Part shown: positions 33,851-43,889 of the stretch, piece by piece | Layout of the letters: the number at the start of each line of letters is the position of its first letter | How positions within the stretch are numbered: the stretch's first letter is position 1 | Source of the DNA: Ypsolopha sequella | Taxonomy: Eukaryota > Arthropoda > Insecta > Lepidoptera > Ypsolophidae | DNA: 64,000 nt | Direction: 5' to 3' | NCBI GenBank assembly: GCA_934047225.1 | Contig: OW203988.1 | Location: forward strand, 3,692,229 to 3,756,228 | The notes under the pieces: model-generated | Seen by the model: only the letters and a program-made list of their open reading frames with translations | Told to the model about the DNA's origin: nothing | The model's database searches: none | Translations under genes and position numbers: made by a program

Positions 33851-34119
33851 TGACCTATGTGTATAATTTCTTATTTGCTATTAAAAATAGTTCAATGAAA
33901 AAGTTTGTTTCATTACCTATTGTACTGTTTTCTCGCAAATGTGTTGAAAAACGTTGTATGACACACGTGCGGAAATTGTTTTTTACAAACTCGTGACTAT
34001 GGTAAGCCCTCAACATCGTCTCGGATTTACATTCGTCTACTCGTTTGTAAAAACCAACTTACCGCACTAATATCATAAATAACTATTATCTGTCAATTGA
34101 AAAATCGGCCCTAGTTGAA

Positions 34120-34890
34120 TATTACTCGTTTACTTGTAAGGCTATACTTAGCTGTGATGGTTTTTTTTTAACTTCGTTATATGTACTACCTATCACCGTG
34201 AAATTTTTCACATATAAACCAACCGTTAGCTGGCGGGCGGTGGGACACCTGGCTCTAACAAAAAATTTATGTTTCACAAACGGATACCTGAATCGAAAAA
34301 TGGTTTTCATACACCTGAAATATTTTTGAATGACCTATCCAACGACATCCCATACCAAGGGATCGCCGAGAAAAATAATGATCCCCACTTTACGAGCAGG
34401 GGAGGCAGATCGTTTTGTTTTTTTCAGAATTGTTCACAAGATATCTATTCTTTTACCACTTTGTTGGCGTGATTAATATGTAGGTATATGTATACAAAAT
34501 TACAGCTTTCTAGTACCAAGAGTCTCTGAGCTAAGCCGTGGACTTTGGTTCTTTGTTGATCACGGAACTTATTTTTACGTTACAAGAATTAGAAAAAGAA
34601 AACTATATCCTTATTGCTCTATAGTATTCAAATCTCAGGATATGCAATCTTAAAGCTTCCTATGTCAACTAGTTAAAATGTATCGTTAAAACCAATTTAT
34701 TTAAAAGGAGACACTCGATTCGAGTGTCAATCATCGTCCCGCTTGGAGGCGGACCGCTGAATATTCTATTGCAAGCAAGTTAGTCGACGGTGCTATGGCG
34801 ATGCATTATTCAATTAGGCAGATAACACTTAAGAAGATTACTCGTAATAAAATTGTAATGTCTTGTTTCCTAAATGTGCGCGTGGGCACT
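34120..34890. other. intergenic, nothing firmly recognised
   Basis: A 67-codon frame at 34269-34472 has no recognisable domain. The sequence is otherwise AT-rich. Confidence 0.3.
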
Positions 34891-34893
34891 CTG

Positions 34894-35122
34894 ACCCCCG
34901 GTTTCTGAAAGGCCAATCAAAGTTAACAGTAGATTAAAAAAACTTTAATCGCAAATAACGGTGAAAATAAAGCATATATGAAGTCTGAATAGTGATGAAT
35001 CAATAATTAACTTAGTTAATTTTTGATTTCAATGTAAAATTCCCACTTTTTTTGGCTTAATCCGCAGATAATTATTTTTTAATCTACTTTTAACATTGAT
35101 TGGCCTTTCAGAAACCGGGGGT
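34894..35122. mobile_element. MITE with long terminal inverted repeats
   Basis: Arms acccccggtttctgaaaggc + caatcaaagttaa and the complement ending gcctttcagaaaccgggggt, about 45 bp each, enclosing AT-rich sequence. It lies 75 bp upstream of the LINE insertion. Confidence 0.8.
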
Positions 35123-35347
35123 GAGAGTCGTGCGTGACTCTATCTTAGTCTGTACGGGTTAAAATGTTGTCCTTTAGAGATGATCCTCGTATTGGTTCGA
35201 AATACAGTACCGTGTCGAACTCGTTAGCGGACGGACGTTACGATTACCAGAGCAAGCTGACTCATCCGTGAACTATTTTGTTGATCGGTAAATTGTGTAG
35301 ATACGCAGTAGTTTTGAACTCTTGCAGTTTTATTGTTTCAAACAACA

Positions 35348-36283
35348 ATGAACTGCTTTAAATGTAATGAACATGCTTCGGATTTTGTGGAATGCGGCCA
35401 GTGCAACGGCCATCTGCATTTTTCGTGTTCGGGTGTGTCTGAAACTACTTGGAGAAAGATGAGTTTGGACAAGAAGGCGGCCTGGCGTTGTTTTTCTTGT
35501 CGAGTCTCCCTAGCAACTACGGAACCCAAAATTGCCGATGTCCTGCAGGAGCTCAAAGCTTTCAGGGAGGATTTCAGTACAATGAGAAGTGATGTTAAAA
35601 TCGCAAGTACTGGTATACAGGATCTGAATTCTAAGTGGAAGGAGCTTGAGTCCCGTTTCACAACAATGGAAGAACGAATCACGATCGTCGAGAAAAAAGT
35701 GTCAACTTTCACCAAACTCCAAAAGGATCTTAATGAAGCCAAAGAAACCATCACCGATCTCAAACGTGAAAACAACGATCGTGATCAGTTTTCCCGATTG
35801 AATAACATGGAGATATCTGGAGTACCACTCAGCAGCGGCGAGAACCTGCAAAACATTTTGTATTCTATTTGTGCTAAAGTGGGGGTTAATTTGGGGGACT
35901 GTGATATAGACTCGATTCACCGGGTTCGCCGTTTCGATCGCGGTGACGGTAAACAAGCGCAATCTACCCGCGAGATGCGTACTCCGGCGATAATTGTCCG
36001 GTTCACCCAGCGCCGATGCAAGGACAAGTTGCTGGCCGCGGTGCGCGCGCGCCGAGGGCTCACCTCAGATGACATCGGCCTGCCTGGCGCACCCACTAAC
36101 CTGTATCTAAGCGATCACCTTACTCCTACCAACAAACTATTGCTTAAACGAGCCCGGGAGCTGAAAATCGAACTAAACTATCAATTTCTGTGGGTTAGAG
36201 ACTGCAAAATTTTAATGCGCAAAAGCGAAAAATCTAAAATTGTGCGCATACAAAATGAACTTGATTTGTCAAAACTTAAGTGA
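35348..36283 (+). CDS. LINE ORF1 protein with PHD-type zinc finger and coiled coil
   Basis: A 311-residue nucleic-acid-binding ORF1 protein of the retrotransposon, expected to package element RNA with the reverse transcriptase. The ATG at 35348 is the first in frame; the frame is open slightly upstream but without an ATG. Cysteines and histidine at C3, C6, C16, C19, H24, C27, C48 and C51 form an exact C4HC3 PHD pattern. Residues of about 70-155 are rich in heptad-like K/E/L (coiled coil; e.g. MEERITIVEKKVSTF). The C-terminal half (LNNMEISGVP ... AIIVRFTQRRCKDKLL ... NLYLSDHLTPTNKLLLKRAR) matches the RRM-like and C-terminal-domain type ORF1 of jockey-superfamily LINEs. This fold is shared with FP-type proteins. 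Intact. Confidence 0.85.
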   Translation: MNCFKCNEHASDFVECGQCNGHLHFSCSGVSETTWRKMSLDKKAAWRCFSCRVSLATTEPKIADVLQELKAFREDFSTMRSDVKIASTGIQDLNSKWKELESRFTTMEERITIVEKKVSTFTKLQKDLNEAKETITDLKRENNDRDQFSRLNNMEISGVPLSSGENLQNILYSICAKVGVNLGDCDIDSIHRVRRFDRGDGKQAQSTREMRTPAIIVRFTQRRCKDKLLAAVRARRGLTSDDIGLPGAPTNLYLSDHLTPTNKLLLKRARELKIELNYQFLWVRDCKILMRKSEKSKIVRIQNELDLSKLK

Positions 36284-36542
36284 CTTCTATTACGCACAAA
36301 TTGTCTCAAAACATTTGATATCAATGCAAAAGGTTTATGTTACATCATAGGTTTACGTACTTACCTCATTCTCTCGCTTTTAAAGTGTTTACATTGTATA
36401 GCTAAAAACGGCTTCATGTGGCGTGTTATTATAATAAGAACAAAATTTGCAAAGATATCTATTCGTGGTTTTAATAAAAGTATTTATGTTCGAAGTGACT
36501 CTTGTCTGACTTTAAGACAATTTTCTATTGAAATTTTTACTG

Positions 36543-39443
36543 ATGGCTAATCAGGATTTACTGAGCATTTACTATCAGAACGTGAGGGGTTTACGAACTA
36601 AATCGCATTCTTTCTTACAAAACGTATTAGGATCCAAATATGACGTAATTTGTATAACAGAGACGTGGCTATCGAGTGAATTTAGTAATGCAGAATATTT
36701 TCATAGTGACTACGATGTATACCGACGTGACCGCGGGGGGTCGGGGGGTGCGGGGGGCGGTGTGCTGCTGGCGCTACGCCGCGGGCTCACGGCGCGTCGG
36801 CGCGACGAGTGGAGTGCGCCTGATCGCGAGGAGCTGTGGCTTACTGTGGAGCTGGGTGCGCCGCCGGGCCAAGCCCGCGCCCGTACCGAGGCCGACCCTC
36901 GCACCCCGTGCCTACATATCGGTTGCGCCTATTTTCCTCATTACCCTCGTAACAATAATCACTACTCTTTATTGCAACAATTTTTTGATAATGTTTCTGA
37001 AATTATGTTTAGCCATCCTCATGATACATTTTTGATAGTCGGTGACTTCAATATTACGTATGCGGACTGGGTCTTCAGGGATGGTTTGAGCAATCTATGT
37101 ATTCAAACAAATAATAATAACTTAGCACACGCTTTAAGTGACTTCATGAACTTGACAGATTTGAAACAATACAACTGGTGTACAAATACTAATGGGCGCA
37201 TACTGGACCTAGTATTATGTAATGCAAGCTGTACTCTCGTAGCATGCACTGAGCCTCTAACACCCGAAGACCTTCATCATAAATCTTTGGACTTTTCTAT
37301 CTCCTTGCCTAGCTGCCCACTCAAAACCGAGTTTAAAGGAAATAAATTTCTTTATCATGCCGCAGACTTTGACAAAATAAATGAGGGCCTTTCTAATGTG
37401 GACTGGCGAGTTTTATCAGGTATGAATACGGAGCAAGCAGTTACCCATTTTTACACAATCCTATATAAATTGTTTAAAGAGTTCATTCCAGTGCGTAGGG
37501 GTTGTAATAATAGTCACTTTCCAACTTGGTATTCTAGACCCCTCATAAAATTAATTCGCGAAAAGCGGAAAATACACACCAGATGGAAAACTTATGGGAA
37601 TCCACTGGACTATCAAGATTTTAAGTTACTGAGAGCTAGAGAAAAGAAAATTATTAAAGAATGCTATCAGTCTTACATAAGTTTCGCAGAAGATAATATA
37701 CATAAATCACCTAAGTACTTCTGGAGTTTCATTAAGTCAAAATTTACTGTTAACGCTGTTCCTGAAACCATGGTCTACGATGACAAAACATCATCTGATC
37801 CCGAAACAATATGTAACTATTTTAATACCTACTTTCACTCCGTGTTTGTCACTAACAGCAATAATGATACAAGCGGGTCCTCAACCAATATTTCAGAAGA
37901 AAGTCCAATCGATATTTCTTTCATTAATATCAGTGAAGCTCTCGTACTTAGACAATTAGAACTAGTGGATATTAATAAAGGTGCAGGTCATGATCAAGTT
38001 CACCCTATTATAATACAAAAATGTGCTAAAGAACTGTCTACTCCAGTAACTCTTATTTACCGCAAATCCCTGGCTGAAGGCTGTTTCCCCGAAATCTGGA
38101 AGAAAGCACTCGTCACGCCTATCTCCAAGGGTGGGGACAAACACGATATCAAACAATATAGGGCTATTTCAAAGCTCTGTCTTTTAGGTAAAATACTTGA
38201 AAAGATAGTCACCGAACAGTTGACCAAGGTTGTTGCACGCTACATGTCACCTTCACAACATGGCTTCTTTAGAGGCCGGAGTGTTGATACTAACCTTATT
38301 ACTTACACTGATTTTATACTAAACGCCATGGATGCTGGCTGCCAAGTGGATGCCGTGTATACTGACTTCTCCAAAGCGTTTGATAAAATAAAACATAATA
38401 CACTTTTTTCAAAACTGGAAAGAGTTGGTATACACGGTGATCTATTAAGGTGGCTAAAATCATACATTAGTAATAGGAGTCAGGCTGTGTCACTAAAGGG
38501 TTTTACTTCTAAGTATCTTATTATTGAGTCCGGAGTGCCTCAGGGCTCTCACTTGGGTCCATTTTTGTTCTCTTTATATATTAATGATATTAGCATCTGT
38601 TTAGAAAACTCATGCCATCTGTTGTATGCAGATGACACAAAAGTATTCAAAGTTATCCTATCCGAAAACGATTGCGACGAACTACAATCGGACCTAGATA
38701 GATTTGTCAATTATTGTCAGCTAAATGAACTTGTCCTTAATACTGACAAATGCTACACAATTAGCTTTACTCGGAAACATAAGCCTATTAATTTTGAATA
38801 CAAGTTTGAAAGAAATGTTATCAAACGTGTAGACCAGGTGAGGGATCTGGGCATAACTCTCGACTCCAAACTACATTTCAATATACATATTGACAATATT
38901 ATTGCCAGAGCCTATAAAAACTTAGGTCTAATACTTAGACTTTCAAAGCCCTTCAAACGTGCTGCATCTTTTAAAACATTGTTTTTTGCATACGTTCGTA
39001 GTATTTTGGAATTTGGTTGCGTCATATGGAACCCTCAATACGCAGTCCACATTGATAGACTTGAAAGAATACAAAATAAATTTCTTAAATCACTTGAGTA
39101 TCGAACAAGAAACTTTTTTCAAGGTTATGAGAGAGCGTCTAAACACCATAGTATTCCATCCTTGCAAAGTAGACGCAAGTACCTAGATTCTTTATTTCTC
39201 TTCAAAATTATTAACAATAAAATTGATTCCGATGCATTACTAGAAAAAGTAACATTTAAAATTCCTCGTGCCTCTTCACGTTCAAAAGATACTTTTTATT
39301 TACATTTCTGCTCAACAAATTATGCAAAAAATACTTTTTTCCGACGTGCTTCTAACACGTATAACACGTGTCTAAGCGATATAGATATCTTTGCATTATC
39401 CTTATCTGGTTATAAACATAAAGTTGGAGAAGCTTTATTCTGA
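36543..39443 (+). CDS. LINE ORF2 polyprotein: APE endonuclease and reverse transcriptase
   Basis: 966 residues starting from the ATG at 36543; upstream in-frame codons lack ATG. The N-terminal apurinic-like endonuclease (about residues 1-260) shows YYQNVRGLRTK, ICITETWL, LIVGDFNI and a degenerate final motif, HHKSLDFSI. The reverse transcriptase follows with KKALVTPISKGGD, the QHGFFRGRS block, catalytic motif A YTDFSKAFD, motif B SGVPQGSHLGP and motif C YADDTKVF. The thumb and C-terminal region includes LGITLDSKLHF and the typical IWNPQY block. The enzyme nicks target DNA and copies element RNA there. A GC-rich tract at 36730-36910 encodes a G/R/A-rich loop in the endonuclease, unlike the AT-rich rest. 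All catalytic motifs are present and the frame is intact. The clade within the jockey superfamily is not resolved by eye. Confidence 0.92.
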   Translation: MANQDLLSIYYQNVRGLRTKSHSFLQNVLGSKYDVICITETWLSSEFSNAEYFHSDYDVYRRDRGGSGGAGGGVLLALRRGLTARRRDEWSAPDREELWLTVELGAPPGQARARTEADPRTPCLHIGCAYFPHYPRNNNHYSLLQQFFDNVSEIMFSHPHDTFLIVGDFNITYADWVFRDGLSNLCIQTNNNNLAHALSDFMNLTDLKQYNWCTNTNGRILDLVLCNASCTLVACTEPLTPEDLHHKSLDFSISLPSCPLKTEFKGNKFLYHAADFDKINEGLSNVDWRVLSGMNTEQAVTHFYTILYKLFKEFIPVRRGCNNSHFPTWYSRPLIKLIREKRKIHTRWKTYGNPLDYQDFKLLRAREKKIIKECYQSYISFAEDNIHKSPKYFWSFIKSKFTVNAVPETMVYDDKTSSDPETICNYFNTYFHSVFVTNSNNDTSGSSTNISEESPIDISFINISEALVLRQLELVDINKGAGHDQVHPIIIQKCAKELSTPVTLIYRKSLAEGCFPEIWKKALVTPISKGGDKHDIKQYRAISKLCLLGKILEKIVTEQLTKVVARYMSPSQHGFFRGRSVDTNLITYTDFILNAMDAGCQVDAVYTDFSKAFDKIKHNTLFSKLERVGIHGDLLRWLKSYISNRSQAVSLKGFTSKYLIIESGVPQGSHLGPFLFSLYINDISICLENSCHLLYADDTKVFKVILSENDCDELQSDLDRFVNYCQLNELVLNTDKCYTISFTRKHKPINFEYKFERNVIKRVDQVRDLGITLDSKLHFNIHIDNIIARAYKNLGLILRLSKPFKRAASFKTLFFAYVRSILEFGCVIWNPQYAVHIDRLERIQNKFLKSLEYRTRNFFQGYERASKHHSIPSLQSRRKYLDSLFLFKIINNKIDSDALLEKVTFKIPRASSRSKDTFYLHFCSTNYAKNTFFRRASNTYNTCLSDIDIFALSLSGYKHKVGEALF

Positions 39444-39731
39444 ATGTGTTCTTTGCATTTTTTATTTTAAATTTTTGTGTATATATTATTGTTCAACTAC
39501 TATTATTATATAAGTAATTAATTAATGTATACTTAATATTGCTTGTTCTTTAATGTTTAGCATATTTTTAGTTTATTCCGTCTTGTTTAATTGTGTTCGA
39601 AATTTTTCATTAAGTGTTTCACTTTTATGGAACTTTAGGTCTGTTTGTTATTGTCTATTTATTTTTTATTATATGTAAATGACTGTTTGTTCCCTAAATA
39701 AAATAAAATAAAATAAAAATAAAAATTGGTT

Positions 39732-41058
39732 GACTTCATGAAGATTCATAGATCATCTCAAATTAATTCATGTATGTTATAGGAGGAAGCCTTGCTCCTT
39801 CTGAGAAATATGGGTTGTTAACAATATCAAGAAATAATGTAATGTGAACAATGAGTCATTTATGCACGCACAAAATGTTTTCCTGGCATAGACACTGGAT
39901 AGGTCTGCTGACGCATTTGCAATATCGTGGAAACTTGAAGCTAATCAATAGAGGCTTATAGTACGATGGCTTAGTGAAATTAAATTACTGTTACCTGGGC
40001 GGATAATAGCACCAAATTTGGTATGAGGGTACCCACGCGGTGTGACTAGGGCCCAAAAAAAATCTCAACATATTTTTTTCTTATTTTTTTTTAACTTGTA
40101 TGTAATTGAAAATTAACAGCAAAAATTGTTAAAATTTTCAGTTATAGCTTTAAGAAAAATAAGAAAGAAAAAAAAGCTCGGAGGGCTAAACTAGGCTAAC
40201 ATTTATCAGGGTACCCTCATACTAAATTTGATGCTCTCATAAAAAATTGCTTTGAACTATATCTATCATTTTATTACAATAAGAATAACTTAATGCTTAC
40301 GTAGACGTCGGTATCCGCTTATAATAAGATAATCAAATTTTAATCATTTAATGAAAAGTTTTCATTGTATATACTTACTTAAAGTGCCCTAAAACCTATA
40401 TCTTTACTGTAAACATTTTATATATTTAAGGACAAATCTCAGCAGAACGGATATCTGTAATTGGACGATTACCTCTACGTTGCGTTGCTGGGTGAAATTG
40501 GATGACACATTTTGAGCGCAATTCGCATGATTGTCTTGACTCCTCTAACCCTACTCTGGCTGCTGTATGACAAAGTGACTTCAAAACTATTTATAATGCG
40601 ATTTATACGTTTTTAGTTCAAAGAAACATAAAAATACTACGTATCTACTGCATAATATAATAATAATTATTGTTGCATAATTTATCTTATTGTATAGCAA
40701 AAAGTGTGACATGAATTCATACGAATAAACTTTACTCATCTCGAGTCGTAAAAGAAATCATGATGTAATACTCATCGATAACTCTGAATCATACATACGT
40801 ATAAGTAAGAAACTATGATTGTGTAAGTCACTGCATTATGTTATGAAATTAAACTTAATAAAAAACTTTTTTTTTTCAAAATTAATAGTCAAAGCCATTA
40901 ACTACGCCCTTAGGCAGCGTAGGCATCCCCTATGCAGGCAATTACAAATTATCAATTAAACAGGAACCGAGAAAAAAACACAATGATACAATTTGGGGAG
41001 AGAGCCCATCCTACGGTTAAGTGTCGGAGTTTAATAAACTGGTTAATTAAGATCGTGT
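39732..41058. other. intergenic upstream of the Beat-like gene, with one MITE
   Basis: Apart from the palindromic element at 40009-40234, nothing is recognised. It presumably contains the promoter of the gene at 41110. Confidence 0.4.
40009..40234. mobile_element. MITE with inverted ends
   Basis: gcaccaaatttggtatgagg + gtacc at the left pairs with gggtaccctcatactaaatt + tgatgc at the right. The AT-rich interior includes an aaaaaattt-type palindrome. Confidence 0.65.
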
Positions 41059-41109
41059 TATGCCGGGGGAGTGAGAGCACAGTGCGACACGCGCGCGCGT
41101 CCAGACACC

Positions 41110-41895
41110 ATGCTGGTGCTTGCCTTCTCTATGCTGGTTCTTCTCTCAGTCGCCGGCTCTCACGCTCGAAACTTCAACATCACTGAGCTCATAGTACCAC
41201 CTGTCGTTCACGCGGACCAGCAAGAAGTGGAAATTGAATGTCGCTACGACGCCAACTTCACCCTCCTCAACTGGTTCAAAGGACCTAACGAGTTCTTCAG
41301 ATACAAACCTGGAGCGGCTCCCAGCACTCGCTCATTCCCCATTCTCGGAGTAGGAAGAATAGAGCAGATCACGTGTGGACCATCAGCCTGTCATCTCCGC
41401 CTTGGAGCCCTGACCGAGGAAGCAACAGGATTATACAGATGTGACATTGAAAGGGACGTACCACCGTACAGGTTTGCGAGTCGAAAAGCTTACATGGTTG
41501 TCGATGGGCATGAACATAGAAGACCTCTATTAGAAGGCTTAGGTCAGGAATATGGTGAAGATGATGACATCGAAGCTATCTGCCGTGGAGCTCCGGATTC
41601 CGAGCTAAGATGGTATATAAATGGACGAGAAGTTGAAGAAATGCGAGGTTCTGCCAATTTTAAGCGAAAAAGTTCAAGATTAATATTCCAAGGTATACCC
41701 CCTACAGTGACAGTGCAGTGTGCAGAATTTCGATTTGGGAAGCTATCAGGGTCTAAAGAAGTTAAAGCTAAGTGGAGAGATCCTAGTAACTGTGACGAAA
41801 CAGCACAAGAACAAAGAAATTCTTCCGTTATCAAAAAATTCATGACATCATATTTATTTTTATTTATTTTAGTTGTAAATATTTCATTTATTTAG
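41110..41895 (+). CDS. Beaten-path-like two-Ig cell-surface protein, single exon
   Basis: A 261-residue secreted or membrane-anchored protein. The ATG at 41110 (context gacaccATGC) is the first in frame. It is followed by a signal peptide (about 1-19: MLVLAFSMLVLLSVAGSHA). Ig1 (about 27-131) has C44, W55 and C111 with the LYRCDIE end, plus an extra pair C89/C94. Ig2 (about 150-222) has C158, W168 and C204. N-glycosylation sequons are at N23, N49 and N237. The last 14 residues are hydrophobic after a hydrophilic stretch, as in a GPI-anchor signal. LIVPPVVHADQQEVEIEC, NWFKGPNEFFRYKPG and GLYRCDIE match the first Ig domain of Beat proteins, which bind Side-family receptors in axon guidance. No intron interrupts the frame, unlike the multi-exon Beat genes I know. 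It could be a retrocopy or a distant Beat-like paralogue. Confidence 0.82.
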   Translation: MLVLAFSMLVLLSVAGSHARNFNITELIVPPVVHADQQEVEIECRYDANFTLLNWFKGPNEFFRYKPGAAPSTRSFPILGVGRIEQITCGPSACHLRLGALTEEATGLYRCDIERDVPPYRFASRKAYMVVDGHEHRRPLLEGLGQEYGEDDDIEAICRGAPDSELRWYINGREVEEMRGSANFKRKSSRLIFQGIPPTVTVQCAEFRFGKLSGSKEVKAKWRDPSNCDETAQEQRNSSVIKKFMTSYLFLFILVVNISFI

Positions 41896-42044
41896 AAAAG
41901 TAAAATTGTGTTATTTTATGGGTGTTAAAACGAGTTTTTTTAGTTAAACCAATAATGTCAATATAATTAAGTTCCTATGTTTTCATTGAAGCTTTATTAA
42001 AAATTGTGATTTCGACAAAATTCATAAAAAAATATATTTAACTT

Positions 42045-42050
42045 AATAAA
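42045..42050 (+). terminator. polyadenylation signal of the Beat-like gene (candidate)
   Basis: AATAAA lies 150 bp after the stop codon at 41895. A weaker ATTAAA-like signal occurs at about 41995-42000. Confidence 0.5.
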
Positions 42051-42302
42051 ACATTATAATTATAAACTTATTTAGTTATAGATTTGTTTAAATCTGACAA
42101 TTATTTTATTAACTTTACAAGTGTAACTAAAACATGAATTACCTGAATGAACAAATCATACCGTATTTTTAGGCGTTTACAAGGATTTATGACTACTTAT
42201 TATTGAGTACAAAAAAAACCATTACGTACATAGTAAACTTTTAGTCATAGTACGAGTAGATGTAGATAGATATATTATCCAGACGCAGCCAAATAACTGT
42301 TT

Positions 42303-43053
42303 TTAGGGTTCCATACCTCAAAATAAAAAAACGGAATGCGTATGTCTGCTGTCACGACCCTTTTGCTCGGGTCCCGTATGAGATATCAAATTGAAACTGA
42401 TACTGCTTGCAGAAATGTACGGCTCCATGATGCTGTAAAAAAAAAAGCAAAAAAATGTTATTGCCCTTTATATAATCAATTTTTGAAACTCGCCTGAAAA
42501 AAGCTGAAAATCACAAATAGATATTTAATTATTTAGCAAGTCATAAATGACCAACTTAATTAGACCCTTTAGATCCATCCATCCATCAGCCTAGTTCGTC
42601 CACAGCTGGACATAAGCCTTTCCGGGACTTTGCCACTCCCGGCGCTCATCCTGGAAGAATTGCCCATACTCACACATGCTGGGCAGGCGGTTTGGTGAGC
42701 ACAGTGCCGGAACCCTCGCACCAGTGACGCCGCTGCCCATCACCGCAGTCTGTTCCATATAAGGCCCGGCTATTAGGGATGGATATACCGCCATCTAACG
42801 GTCCCAGGCATGGTGGGCCTCCTGGTTTTTTGACTTTGAGTTGTCCTCTTACTCTCCCCCGAATTACTTCGAGGGGGTCTCCAAGTAAGATGGTGGTACC
42901 TCCACAGTCGAGTCTGGCATCAGTTCTACCACCTGCTATAGGTACATTTAGATATATACCCTTTTAGATACATAGAGTGTAATAGATCGTAAGTGTCATG
43001 TCAAGTTTGTCCTCCATAACTGCAAGTGGAATTATTTACCATGATTTTAGGGT
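42303..43053 (-). mobile_element. 'agggttccgtacc' family member without the 72-bp amplification
   Basis: Same order of blocks as 29098-31116: ttagggttccatacctcaaa, gagatatcaaattgaaactg, gctccatgatgctgtaaaa, gttattgccctttatataat, accaacttaattagaccctt. Only one diverged counterpart of the 72-bp unit is present. It is interrupted by a short retroposon at 42575-42946. Confidence 0.7.
42575..42946 (-). mobile_element. RTE-tailed short retroposon, reverse orientation, 7-bp target duplication
   Basis: The complement of the 30740-31069 unit: it begins with the tail (ccatccatccatcagcctag) and runs to gtacat. It is flanked by tttagat (42568-42574 and 42947-42953). It is longer than the 330-bp copy, so its 5' end extends further. 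Confidence 0.8.
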
Positions 43054-43054
43054 T

Positions 43055-43885
43055 CCTTTTGAAGTTTAATTTTGAAATCAGTGTAAGTGCAAGCGATACC
43101 CGGGCGCGAGTTTAGAAAGGCTAATATATTTCTGCCCCATACTCGATCACATCACTTTAGGGTTTGTAGTGGCTAAATTGAAGACGAACCCTAATGCATT
43201 AAGGCACCATTACCTATTTATAATAATAACATTACATAAAAATACTTTTCTATCAATTAGGTAAATTACTTTTTAAAAGTATAAAGTTCCCGAAAAAAGC
43301 GATTCAGATCCCATATTTTAAAACCGATTAAAACGAAACTATATATTATGCTCACTAAAAAACCTATATTTATAAAATGTAAAAAATGTTAGTCAATCGT
43401 CCTAATGAAGCTGCAATTTCAAAATAACTTTTGCGAGCGGAAAATTAAGAAAATAAAGTTTTTTTTGCAGATGTAAAACCGTTTTTAATGCTAGTAGCTT
43501 TATCCTGATACTTTTTCCTGATACAAAAACTTTTAATTATTTGTACGCATCTCAGGGAGTCAGAATCTGTTTCTATTTGTTTTTTCTTTCTATGAACAAA
43601 ATATAACATTACCAACCCAAAATTCTAGGGTGGACACTGAAATAATTTCACTCAAGTGCACTTTCAAATAATCTACTTCCGAGGAATCTAATTTTGAAGT
43701 ATTATTTTTTTTTTATTTGCATACAAGTATTTTAATGCAAGAGTATAAGTAAGTATTTGAATTCTGCGCCACTATGCAATAGCCACTCGCTGTCCCGAGA
43801 TTACTTAGCTATTTTTTGGATGGCACAACCAATAGGTCCAATAGTCCACAAGTTCTGTAAATTTAGGTTAACCAGTGTCGAGAAA
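43055..43885. other. AT-rich intergenic, nothing recognised
   Basis: Short frames only. Confidence 0.35.
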
Positions 43886-43889
43886 GTAA

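Larger units (their letters stand above)
33041..34116. mobile_element. TIR-bounded element carrying a recombinase-like gene fragment
   Basis: The left end ttagggcctatttttcaatt + gccagataa (33041-33069) and the right end ttatctgtcaattgaaaaat + cggcccta (34085-34113) are inverted repeats of about 27 bp with two mismatches. Inside are a hairpin (33213-33330), a coding remnant (33621-33850) and further palindromic sequence (33960-34080). Superfamily not identified. Confidence 0.6.
35198..39724 (+). mobile_element. apparently intact jockey/CR1-superfamily non-LTR retrotransposon
   Basis: About 4.5 kb: a short 5' UTR, ORF1 (35348-36283), a 259-bp spacer, ORF2 (36543-39443), a 3' UTR and an (AAAAT)n tail (39699-39724). 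A candidate 7-bp target duplication attggtt lies at 35191-35197 and 39725-39731; it is short, so the 5' boundary is provisional. Neither ORF contains a stop or frameshift, so the insertion is recent. Confidence 0.75.

Noticed and set aside
35338..35775. 145-residue minus-strand frame
   Set aside because: Complement of LINE ORF1. The plus frame has the C4HC3 finger and coiled coil.
36676..37035. 119-residue alternative frame and the minus-strand frame 36710-36904
   Set aside because: Shadows of the GC-rich stretch of LINE ORF2, which has clear endonuclease motifs in its own frame.
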